Source of the DNA: an uncultured Collinsella sp.
Lineage (GTDB): Bacteria; Actinomycetota; Coriobacteriia; Coriobacteriales; Coriobacteriaceae
Length of the DNA stretch: 38,135 bases
Direction: 5' to 3'
NCBI GenBank assembly: GCA_902490405.1
Contig: CABUDS010000023.1
Span: 1 to 38,135 of the forward strand
Part shown: one piece after another, positions 31,256 to 38,135 of the stretch
How positions within the stretch are numbered: the stretch's first letter is position 1
Layout: every line of letters begins with the position of its first letter
Notes under the pieces: generated by a model
The model's input: only the letters and a program-made list of their open reading frames with translations
Told to the model about the DNA's origin: nothing
Databases searched by the model: none
Program-made: the position numbers and the translations under genes

Positions 31256-34200
31256 ATGTTCGAGAAGCGGCTCTTCTCCCTGGTTCCGCAGGCAACGCCC
31301 TACATTATGGCAAGCGTCCTGTTTAAGTGGATCGCGCTCATGGCAAACATCACGGTGATGTGGGTGCTTGCGCGCATCTTGGGCGGCATCGTCACGGACG
31401 GCCTTTCCGCCGCGCTCGCCGTCGATGCCCTCGCACAGGCGGCCTTGCCGCTCGCCGCCGCCATCATCGCGCGTGCCGCCGCCATCTACCTGGCGCAGCG
31501 CACCGGTGACAAGGCCGCGTTCGAGGCCGTCCGCCGCGTGCGCTCGCTCGTCTACGACAAGCTCACCGCACTCGGCCCCTCCTACACCGAGACCGTCCCC
31601 ACCGCCGAGGCCGTCCAGACCAGCGTCGAGGGCGCCACGCAACTCCAGGTGTACTTTGGCGGCTACCTGCCGCAGCTCTTCTTTGCCGGCTTGGCACCCA
31701 TCACGCTGTTTGTACTGCTCGTGGGCCAAGCGGGTCTTCCCGCCGCGCTGCTGCTCGCCTGCGTTCCGGTCATCCCCGTCTCCATTATGATGGTCATGCG
31801 CAACGCCAAAAAGATCGGTGCCGAGTACTGGGGCAGCTATGTCGATCTTGGCGGCATGTTCCTGGAGGCCGTGCAGGGTCTCACCACCCTTAAGGTCTAC
31901 CAGGCCGATCGAAGCTGGCACGAGCGCATCAACGCCGAGTCCGAGCGTTTCCGCACAGCGACCATGCACCTGCTGGTGATGCAGCTGCGCTCCATTTGCG
32001 TTATGGACCTGGTCGTCTATATGGGCGCCGCGCTCGGCATTATCGTGGCCGCACTGCAGCTCGCCACGGGCAAGATCGGCTTTGAGGCTGCCTTCCTCAT
32101 CGTCTTTCTGTCACAGGAGTTCTTTTTGCCTATGCGCCGCCTGGGATCGCTGTTCCACACGGCCATGAACGGCATGGCCGCCTCGCGCCGCATGTTTGGC
32201 ATTTTGGATACGCCCGAGCCCGAGCGCGGCGATGTTGAGCTTGACGGTCGCGGCAATATCGAGCTCGCGGGCGTGAGCTATGCATACGGCGACCGCACGG
32301 TGCTAGACAGCGCCAGCGCGACCATTGCGCACGGCTCGCTCGTGGCACTCGTGGGCGAAAGCGGCGGCGGCAAGTCCACGCTCGCGGGGATTATCTCGGG
32401 CCGCAAGGGTGCCTACCGCGGCAGCGTGCGCATTGGCGGCGTTGAACTGCGCGATGCCACGGCCACCTCACTCATGCGCGCCGTCACGCTGGTGCCCACC
32501 AACGGCTACCTGTTTGCCGGCACCCTGCGCGACAACCTGCTGCTCGCCCAGCCCAACGCCACCGACGCCGAGCTTTTGCGCGCGCTCGGCCGCACGCGCG
32601 TGGCGGCCTTTGTGCAGGCCAACGGCGGGCTCGACATGGTGATTAACGAGGGCGGCACCAACCTTTCGGGCGGTCAGCGCCAGCGCGTGTGCATGGCACG
32701 CGCCCTGCTGCACGACTCGCCGATCTATGTGTTTGACGAGGCTACGAGCAACGTCGATGCCGCAAGCGAAGCCGCAATCGGCGAGGTCATTGCATCGCTC
32801 GCCGGCGGGCACACCGTAATCGTGGTGGCACACCGCCTGTCGACGATCGTAGGCGCCGATCAGATCCTGGTGCTGGAGCGTGGCCGTATTGCCGAGCACG
32901 GGACTCACGGCGAGCTCTTGGCCACCGCGGGCGCCTATGCGCGCATGTGGAACAGCCAGGAGCAGCTCTCGGCATATGCGTATGCGGAGGATGATGCCGA
33001 GGACGTCGAAGATGCCGGCGCGGTTGAGGCTGTTGACGGCAGCGCTGCCTGTACCGATGGCCTCAACGGTGCCGGCTCGTCTTCCGCTACCGCGGCGCCT
33101 GACTCCGGCCGCGCCCGTCACTCGGCGCCGTCCATCATGTGGCGCATGATGGGGCTCGTCCGACCGCTTGCCGGCTGGCTTGTGCTAGCCGTCGCGCTGG
33201 GCAGCATTGGCATGCTCACCGCCGCGTTCGTGCCGGCCTTTGGCGCCCTTGGCCTTATGGCCGCGCTGGGCCGCAACGCCTTGGGGCTTGGTCTGATCGC
33301 AGCATGCGCGGCCTGCGCCGCCTGCGGCATCGCACGCGGGCCGCTCCACTACGGCGAGCAGCTCTGCAACCATTACATCGCATTCCGTCTGCTCGCGCAC
33401 GTTCGCGACCTGGTGTTTGGCGCCCTGCGCCAGCTCGCCCCCGCCAAGCTCGAGGGCCGCGGCAAGGGCGAGCTCGTGAGCCTGGTCACCTCGGATATCG
33501 AGCTGCTCGAGGTCTTCTACGCGCACACCATCTCGCCCATTGCCATCGCTCTGGTCTGCACCGTTGTGTTTGAGGTCTTTTTGCTGGCTGTGAGCCCCGA
33601 GCTCGCGGGCATCGCGCTCGTGGCCTACGCGGTCCTGGGTGTGCTGCTGCCCCTGACCTCGGCCAAGGCATGCGGCACCACCGGCCGCCAGAGCCGCGAG
33701 GGCGCCGGTAAGCTGGGCGCCTATGTGCTCGACAGTCTACGCGGCGCGTCCGAGACTATCCAGTTCGCCGGTGGCGCCGATCGCAGCCGTGCCCTGGCCA
33801 AGCTGACCGAGCAAGTCGGCGCCGTGGACGCGCGCCTCAAGCGCCGCCAGGCGGCCAGCGAGGCCGTAGCCGATGCGCTTATTCTTGCGGCCAATCTGGT
33901 GATGCTCGGGCATGCGCTGCAGCTGGTGGCTGCGGGAACGATTGATTTTGCCGCAGCGTTTGTCGCCGTCTTTACCTTTGTGTCGTCGTTTGGCTCGGTA
34001 ATGGCCGTGAGCCGCCTGGGCGCCTCGCTGCAGGAGACGCTCGCCTCGGGCACACGCGTGCTCGATTTGCTCGACGAGCGGCCCCAGTGCGCCGAGGTCG
34101 CCGATGGACAGGACGTCGAGTTTGCCGGCGCCGCAGCCGAGCATGTCAGCTTTAGCTATGCGGGCGGCGTGGACGCGGGCGGCGCCGACGCCACAGAGCA

Positions 34201-34831
34201 GGCCGCGAACGACGCCGCTGCAAGTCTCATCCTCGACGACGTGACCTGCACCTTTGCGCCCGGCACCATGACCTGCATCATGGGGCGCTCGGGCTCGGGC
34301 AAGTCGACGCTGCTTAAGCTGCTCATGCGCTTTTGGGACCCCGCAGCCGGCACCATCACGGTGAGCGGCGTCGATGCCCGCCGCATCAACACAGCGAGCC
34401 TGCGCAGCCACGAGGCCTATATGACCCAGGACACGCATCTGTTCTGCGGCACCGTACGCGAGAATCTGCTGGTCGCGCACGCCAACGCCACCGATGCCGA
34501 GCTGCTCGACGCTTGCCGCTCCGCCTCACTCACCACGCTCATCGACCGTCTGCCGCAGGGACTCGACACGCCCGTTGCCGAGCTGGGCGACTCGCTTTCG
34601 GGCGGCGAGCGCCAGCGCATCGGCCTTGCGCGCATCTTCCTCAACGACGCGCCTTTCATCTTGCTCGACGAGCCCACCAGCGCACTTGACGCTCTCAACG
34701 AGGCAGCCGTAATGCAGGCCGTTGACGAGCTCAAGCGCCGCGGCAAGACCATTGTGCTCGTAAGCCACCGCGCCAGCACCTGCGCGTTTGCCGATTTCTC
34801 GCTTTCGGTCGAGCACGGGAGGCTGAGCTAA
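31256..34831 (+). CDS. cydDC: fused CydDC-like ABC exporter
   Basis: A 1191-residue protein made of two complete ABC-exporter halves in one chain. Half 1: six-span domain, then Walker A GESGGGKST (367-375), signature LSGGQRQR (470-477), Walker B IYVFDEA. A linker rich in Asp/Glu/Ala (about 575-620) leads to half 2: membrane domain, Walker A GRSGSGKST (1010-1018), LSGGERQR (1114-1121), FILLDEP. CydDC exports glutathione/cysteine-type thiols and is needed to assemble cytochrome bd oxidase; in many bacteria CydC and CydD are separate genes. The ATG at 31256 has AGGAGG upstream. The stop overlaps the start of the next gene by one base (TAATG). No cydAB is in the window, so another ABC exporter of the same group remains possible. 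Confidence 0.8.
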   Translation: MFEKRLFSLVPQATPYIMASVLFKWIALMANITVMWVLARILGGIVTDGLSAALAVDALAQAALPLAAAIIARAAAIYLAQRTGDKAAFEAVRRVRSLVYDKLTALGPSYTETVPTAEAVQTSVEGATQLQVYFGGYLPQLFFAGLAPITLFVLLVGQAGLPAALLLACVPVIPVSIMMVMRNAKKIGAEYWGSYVDLGGMFLEAVQGLTTLKVYQADRSWHERINAESERFRTATMHLLVMQLRSICVMDLVVYMGAALGIIVAALQLATGKIGFEAAFLIVFLSQEFFLPMRRLGSLFHTAMNGMAASRRMFGILDTPEPERGDVELDGRGNIELAGVSYAYGDRTVLDSASATIAHGSLVALVGESGGGKSTLAGIISGRKGAYRGSVRIGGVELRDATATSLMRAVTLVPTNGYLFAGTLRDNLLLAQPNATDAELLRALGRTRVAAFVQANGGLDMVINEGGTNLSGGQRQRVCMARALLHDSPIYVFDEATSNVDAASEAAIGEVIASLAGGHTVIVVAHRLSTIVGADQILVLERGRIAEHGTHGELLATAGAYARMWNSQEQLSAYAYAEDDAEDVEDAGAVEAVDGSAACTDGLNGAGSSSATAAPDSGRARHSAPSIMWRMMGLVRPLAGWLVLAVALGSIGMLTAAFVPAFGALGLMAALGRNALGLGLIAACAACAACGIARGPLHYGEQLCNHYIAFRLLAHVRDLVFGALRQLAPAKLEGRGKGELVSLVTSDIELLEVFYAHTISPIAIALVCTVVFEVFLLAVSPELAGIALVAYAVLGVLLPLTSAKACGTTGRQSREGAGKLGAYVLDSLRGASETIQFAGGADRSRALAKLTEQVGAVDARLKRRQAASEAVADALILAANLVMLGHALQLVAAGTIDFAAAFVAVFTFVSSFGSVMAVSRLGASLQETLASGTRVLDLLDERPQCAEVADGQDVEFAGAAAEHVSFSYAGGVDAGGADATEQAANDAAASLILDDVTCTFAPGTMTCIMGRSGSGKSTLLKLLMRFWDPAAGTITVSGVDARRINTASLRSHEAYMTQDTHLFCGTVRENLLVAHANATDAELLDACRSASLTTLIDRLPQGLDTPVAELGDSLSGGERQRIGLARIFLNDAPFILLDEPTSALDALNEAAVMQAVDELKRRGKTIVLVSHRASTCAFADFSLSVEHGRLS

Positions 34832-35250
34832 TGGCACGCCCGGTCGACACACCGGAGCTGGCACGCAAACGTGAGCGCGAGGCCCAAATGGTGTCGCAGA
34901 TGATCGCGTTGTGGTGCCGCGGGCATCATGGCGGTGGGCATGCGGTCGAACAGGCTGGCGACGATGAGTCCGTGCGCGTGAAGCTCGGCCTTCGGACCAT
35001 TACGCTCTGCTCCGAATGCGCCGAGCTGCAGAAATACGCCATCGCGCGCATTGAGCACTGCCCGCACATGGGCACCAAGACATTTTGCTCGGCCTGTCCT
35101 TCGCATTGTTACCGGCCTGCCATGCGCGAGAAGATCCGCGAGGTCATGCGCTGGTCGGGACCGCGTATGATCCGCTATCGCCCCATCACCGCCGTGAGAC
35201 ACGCAATGGTAACAGTGCAGGCCAAACGCGTGGCGGCACGAAGCAAGTAG
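34831..35250 (+). CDS. YgbA-type nitrous-oxide-stimulated promoter protein
   Basis: A 139-residue cysteine-rich protein with the family pattern LCSECAELQKYA, CPHMGTKTFCSACPSHCY and MRWSGPRMI. YgbA-type genes are induced by nitric oxide in enterobacteria, and the Cys residues may bind a metal. The reaction is not established. The start at 34831 shares one base with the stop of the CydDC-like gene, so the two are translationally coupled, linking a cytochrome-bd assembly exporter with a nitric-oxide-response gene. No separate promoter is needed. Confidence 0.88.
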   Translation: MARPVDTPELARKREREAQMVSQMIALWCRGHHGGGHAVEQAGDDESVRVKLGLRTITLCSECAELQKYAIARIEHCPHMGTKTFCSACPSHCYRPAMREKIREVMRWSGPRMIRYRPITAVRHAMVTVQAKRVAARSK

Positions 35251-35369
35251 TCGCCGGCGCCGGCACGCGCCGCCTGCCCTTTCCAGTCGGTTTCGACTTG
35301 CAGCATTCCCGCCGCGCCGAGGCTGCGCCATTACAATGAAGCGGATTCGCTTGACGCAAAGGAGCCGCT

Positions 35370-36281
35370 ATGTCCGCTTGCCCGCTGGTCGATTGTCACA
35401 CCCACACCTCGTTTTCGGACGGCCATGCCTCGTTTGATGACAACGTCCGTGCCGCTGCTGCGGCAGGCTGCCGCGTCATGGTCTCGACCGACCACCTCGC
35501 CCTGCCTGCCAGTATGGATGCTAACTGCGAGGTGCAGGTCGTCGAGGGCGACTTGCCGGCACATCGTCTGGCCTTTGAGGACGCCCGCAGGCTTGCCGCG
35601 CAAATCGCGCCGGAGCTCGAGCTTATCTATGGCTTTGAATGCGATTGGTACGAGGGCTGCGAACCCTTGGTTGAGCGCTGGTCCCAGGGCGCCGTGGTGC
35701 GCTTGGGCAGCGTGCATTGGATTGGCGACCCGGGCGATATCATGGCCGGCGCCGCGGGCACGGCGGGAACGGAGAGCGCCACTCGTCCCGATACGCCCAA
35801 TTCGCTTTGTGGCTGGATCGACGACGATACCAACCTGCATGTTTGGGAAAACTTAGGCGTACGCGGCGTATGGGAACACTACGTCGACGACTGGTGCCGT
35901 GCTTGCGAAAGCTCGCTTAACTTTGACGTGATGGCCCACCCCGACCTGGTCATGCGTTTTTCGAAGGAGGGCTTTGCGCCCGATTTTGACCCGGCGCCGT
36001 TTTGGGGGCAGATGGCCGAGTGCGCGCACGATACGGGTCGCCGTGTCGAAGTCTCGACCGCCGCGCCGCGTAAGGGCCTCGACGACTATTACCCCTCGAC
36101 GGGGCTGTTGCGCTGCTTCGCCCACGCCGAGGTGCCAATCACTTTTGGCTCGGACGCGCACCGCGCCTGCGACATCTGCTGGAACATTCACGAGGCTCAG
36201 GCCCACGCCTACGACTGCGGTTATCGAACCTTCGACATCCCCCACGCCACCAGCGAATGGGAGTCCACGCCCCTCGCCTAA
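35370..36281 (+). CDS. PHP-family histidinol-phosphatase
   Basis: A 303-residue PHP-domain phosphatase with metal ligands in DCHTHTSFSDG (8-18), STDH, FECDWYEG, MAHPD and GSDAHR. HisJ/HisK-type members remove phosphate from L-histidinol phosphate in histidine synthesis. Assignment to that step rests on the neighbouring leftward his genes. The sequence has an insertion in the middle (AGAAGTAGTESATRPDTPN). The ATG at 35370 has AAAGGAG upstream. It converges with hisE; a hairpin of ACTAGTC/GACTAGT lies between the stops. Confidence 0.8.
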   Translation: MSACPLVDCHTHTSFSDGHASFDDNVRAAAAAGCRVMVSTDHLALPASMDANCEVQVVEGDLPAHRLAFEDARRLAAQIAPELELIYGFECDWYEGCEPLVERWSQGAVVRLGSVHWIGDPGDIMAGAAGTAGTESATRPDTPNSLCGWIDDDTNLHVWENLGVRGVWEHYVDDWCRACESSLNFDVMAHPDLVMRFSKEGFAPDFDPAPFWGQMAECAHDTGRRVEVSTAAPRKGLDDYYPSTGLLRCFAHAEVPITFGSDAHRACDICWNIHEAQAHAYDCGYRTFDIPHATSEWESTPLA

Positions 36282-36313
36282 CTAGTCGTTTAAGAACGTC
36301 CCCAATGACTAGT
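36282..36313. terminator. hairpin between convergent his genes
   Basis: ACTAGTC and GACTAGT form a perfect seven-base inverted repeat around AACGTCCCC-type loop sequence, between the stop of the phosphatase gene and the end of hisE. It lacks a clear T run, so it is a weak terminator candidate. Confidence 0.4.
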
Positions 36314-36626
36314 GGCGGCGGGCGTTGAGTTCGCCGGCCAGCTCGTCGAGGGTAATGCCGTAGCGCTCGAGCGTCACGAGCAGGTGGTAGATCAGGTCGC
36401 CGGCCTCGTAGCGAATGTGATCGTGGTCGTTATCCTTGCAGGCCATGATCACCTCGCTCGCCTCCTCGGCAAGCTTCTTGAGCAGCTCGTCCTCGACGTC
36501 GGTCAGCAGACGGGCGGTGTAGCTCTCCTGTGGCGACGCATCGCGACGACCGTGAATCACCTCGGCCAGACCCGTCAGCGTCTCGCCGATATTTCCCGGC
36601 TGCACGTTAGCTGTTCTGACTCCCAT
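36309..36626 (-). CDS. hisE: phosphoribosyl-ATP pyrophosphatase
   Basis: A 105-residue HisE, which hydrolyses phosphoribosyl-ATP to phosphoribosyl-AMP, the second step of histidine synthesis. The MazG-like metal helices are present: KKLAEEASEVIMACK and YEAGDLIYHLLVTL. Length is normal. The ATG at 36626 has GAGAGGAAATAA upstream. It lies 15 bases after the RDAC-type gene and is the last gene of the hisF-hisI run. HisE is a separate protein here, not fused to HisI. Confidence 0.95.
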   Translation of the reverse strand: MGVRTANVQPGNIGETLTGLAEVIHGRRDASPQESYTARLLTDVEDELLKKLAEEASEVIMACKDNDHDHIRYEAGDLIYHLLVTLERYGITLDELAGELNARRH

Positions 36627-36641
36627 GGTTATTTCCTCTCG

Positions 36642-36869
36642 TTACTGCAGCGTAAAGTAGGTACCGGTCTCATCGAACCGAGGCTTTGCGCCCTTTTTCT
36701 CAAAGAACTCGACGATAACGGCATGGGCCTCATCGAGCCTTTCCTTCTCGGCCTCGAGCCAAAGCGACTGCGCCCCGCAGGCATCAGTCAGGTGCACGCG
36801 GCATGGCACGCCCGCGCGGAGGAGCTCGGTGTTGCATTCGGCGACCTCGAACGGCGTCACGACTTTCAT
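36642..36869 (-). CDS. RDAC-family-like small protein in his operon
   Basis: A 75-residue protein with FEVAECNTELLRAGVPCRVHL followed by TDACGAQSLWLE and a C-terminal tail ending FDETGTYFTLQ. It matches what I recall of RDAC-family small proteins (named for an R-D-A-C motif; here T-D-A-C). The ATG at 36869 has AGGGGGAG upstream and overlaps the hisI stop by four bases (ATGA), so it is translated with hisI. Its place between hisI and hisE suggests a role in histidine synthesis or its control, which is inference. Function is unknown. Confidence 0.75.
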   Translation of the reverse strand: MKVVTPFEVAECNTELLRAGVPCRVHLTDACGAQSLWLEAEKERLDEAHAVIVEFFEKKGAKPRFDETGTYFTLQ

Positions 36870-37207
36870 CGCACTCCCCCTTCCACGCGCTTAAAGAAGC
36901 AGGTACGGTTGCCGGTATGGCAGGCCGGGCCCGGTGAGTCCACCTTGACCAGCAGCGTATCGCTATCGCAGTCGGCCCAGAGCTCCTTGACCTCCTGCAT
37001 GTTGCCACTCGTCGCGCCCTTGTTCCAGAGCTCCTGACGGCTGCGACTCCAAAACCACGTGGTCCCGGTCTTGAGCGTCAGCCCCACCGATTCCTCGTTC
37101 ATCCAAGCAACCATAAGCACCTCACCGGTGTCATGCTGCTGAACCACGCAAGGAATCAGCCCGCGGGCGTCGTATTTAAGCTCGGTAGCATTTATTACCT
37201 CAGTCAT
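36866..37207 (-). CDS. hisI: phosphoribosyl-AMP cyclohydrolase
   Basis: A 113-residue HisI, third step of histidine synthesis, opening the adenine ring of phosphoribosyl-AMP. Family motifs are GEVLMVAWMNEES, TTWFWSRSRQELWNKGATSGN and the metal-binding DCDSDTLLVKVDSPGPACHTG. The start is either the ATG at 37207 or the adjacent one at 37210; I prefer 37207 because GGGAG then has a five-base gap. Frame extension upstream runs through the palindrome at 37252-37348 and is rejected. It overlaps the next gene by four bases. Confidence 0.95.
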   Translation of the reverse strand: MTEVINATELKYDARGLIPCVVQQHDTGEVLMVAWMNEESVGLTLKTGTTWFWSRSRQELWNKGATSGNMQEVKELWADCDSDTLLVKVDSPGPACHTGNRTCFFKRVEGGVR

Positions 37208-37251
37208 CATTTCTCCCAAGTAACAAACGAAATCCCACAGGTCGGCGAGGG

Positions 37252-37348
37252 TTGTCCAGGTGCCGCAGGTTGCCGCGAAAGAGGAGCGACGCGTACTTTG
37301 GTACGCGAGCGACGGTTTGAGCGGCAAGATGCGGTGCCTGGGCAAGCC
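37252..37348. repeat. long imperfect palindrome between hisF and hisI
   Basis: The left arm GGTTGTCCAGGTGCCGC and GGTTGCCGC pair with the right arm GCGGCAAGATGCGG and TGCCTGGGCAAGCC at about 80% of positions. The centre contains CGCGTAC-TTTG-GTACGCG, a perfect seven-base hairpin. The whole could form a hairpin of almost 100 bases in the his mRNA. Confidence 0.65.
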
Positions 37349-37354
37349 GCAGCA

Positions 37355-38135
37355 CTAGAAGTCCAGCCTCACAGGGATGCCTTGGCTGGCCATATACTCC
37401 TTCACCTGGCGAATGCTGAAAGTTCCAAAGTGAAAGACGCTGGCCGCCAGCACGGCATCGGCCTCGCCCTCGATCACGCCCTCGGCAAAATGCTCGAGCG
37501 TGCCCACGCCGCCGCTTGCGATCACCGGGATCGGCACCGCGCGCGCCACGGCGCGGGTGAGTGCCAGGTCGAAGCCAGCCTTGGTGCCGTCGCGATCCAT
37601 GCTGGTGAGCAAGATCTCACCGGCGCCGCGACGAGCCGCTTCCTCGGCCCACGCCACCGCATCGATACCCGTGGCGTTGCGACCGCCCGCCGTGAAGACC
37701 TCCCACTTGTCGGCATCCGGCTGACCGGGCAGGCCCACGCGCTTGGCATCAATCGCCACGACCACGGCCTGGCTGCCAAACGCCGCGGCGGCCTGGCTGA
37801 TCAACGACGGATCGCGCACGGCGGCAGAGTTAAGCGACACCTTGTCGGCACCGGCGGCAACCATGGTTCGCATGCCCGCCAAGTCGCGGAAACCGCCGCC
37901 CACGGTATAGGGAATAGCGAGCTCCTCGGCCGCGTGCGCCGCCATCTCGATGGTCGTCGCGCGGTTGTCGCTCGTCGCGGTAATGTCCAGGAAGACGACC
38001 TCGTCTGCACCCTCGCGGTCGTAGGCGCGCGCCAGCTCCACCGGGTCGCCAGCATCGCGCAGGCTCACAAAGTTGACGCCCTTGACCACGCGGCCGTCCT
38101 TAACATCCAGACAGGGAATCACGCGTTTGGCAAGC
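37355..38135 (-). CDS. hisF: imidazole glycerol phosphate synthase cyclase subunit (5' cut by window)
   Basis: HisF, the cyclase half of imidazole glycerol phosphate synthase, working with the glutaminase HisH. The (beta/alpha)8 barrel shows the two half-barrel phosphate motifs and catalytic Asp residues in CLDVKDGRVVKGVNF and VVVAIDAKR, with VGGGFRDL and IASGGVGTLEHF. The window edge removes only the first two bases of the start codon: codons for L-A-K-R-V-I-P-C-L-D precede from 38134 leftwards, and the last base at 38135 is the G of an ATG. About 260 residues in full. The hisF-hisI gap is 145 bases because of the palindrome. Confidence 0.97.
   Translation of the reverse strand, partial: LAKRVIPCLDVKDGRVVKGVNFVSLRDAGDPVELARAYDREGADEVVFLDITATSDNRATTIEMAAHAAEELAIPYTVGGGFRDLAGMRTMVAAGADKVSLNSAAVRDPSLISQAAAAFGSQAVVVAIDAKRVGLPGQPDADKWEVFTAGGRNATGIDAVAWAEEAARRGAGEILLTSMDRDGTKAGFDLALTRAVARAVPIPVIASGGVGTLEHFAEGVIEGEADAVLAASVFHFGTFSIRQVKEYMASQGIPVRLDF

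Overview
The window looks like a chromosomal segment of a high-GC gut actinobacterium of the class Coriobacteriia, most likely Collinsella or a close relative. This is inference from the G+C-rich core genes, the yfcE-mazG-eno-divIC-ppx gene order, a fused CydDC-type exporter and an RDAC-type small gene inside a his operon; no database search was possible. A lower-GC accessory region (about 1-18.8 kb) is followed by conserved chromosome (about 19-38.1 kb). The left border of the accessory region lies outside the window.

Accessory region. Positions 843-8002 hold two tandem copies of one three-gene module. Each copy has a six-span membrane protein and a small acidic protein ending in DIAC on the minus strand, and a divergent 720-745-residue protein with a CX2C-X13-C-X10-C zinc-finger motif on the plus strand. 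Broken pieces of further copies flank them: the last 15 codons of a small gene at 700-747, and a decayed, frameshifted 3' end of a zinc-finger gene at 8023-8255. I could not assign this module to a known system; it is the main candidate for something undescribed. Next come a C5 cytosine methyltransferase with an overlapping HpaII-like endonuclease (8508-10659), a small membrane protein, and a leftward cluster of an unknown protein, a ClpP paralogue, a soluble VirD4/TraG-like ATPase and another unknown protein (11368-15379). Diverging from that cluster is a type I methylase/specificity-like protein without visible catalytic motifs (15669-17108). A complete AbiE toxin-antitoxin pair (17178-18707), with a promoter that looks leaderless and operator-covered, closes the region. 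The grouping is typical of a defence island.

Core region. 19024-21649 is an operon of a DUF4342-like membrane protein, an OmpR-type response regulator and a histidine kinase. A PTS IIB protein and a VOC protein (leftward), a membrane-anchored helical-repeat protein and tRNA-Leu(TAA) follow. The 3' end of the tRNA is duplicated 195 bp downstream. An AAA/DUF4143 ATPase gene (23995-25296) sits between two similar palindromic elements. Then come leftward genes for a Ppx/GppA phosphatase, a DivIC/FtsB-like protein, enolase, MazG, a YfcE phosphodiesterase and a stand-alone LarC C-terminal domain. Rightward, a fused CydDC-like exporter overlaps by one base a YgbA-type nitric-oxide-linked gene, followed by a PHP histidinol-phosphatase. 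A leftward hisF-hisI-RDAC-hisE run ends the window, with hisF lacking only the first two bases of its start codon.

Several intergenic spaces carry long imperfect palindromes (21664-21853, 23787-23853, 25370-25436, 30976-31045, 37252-37348) that no gene explains; they look like dispersed repeat elements.
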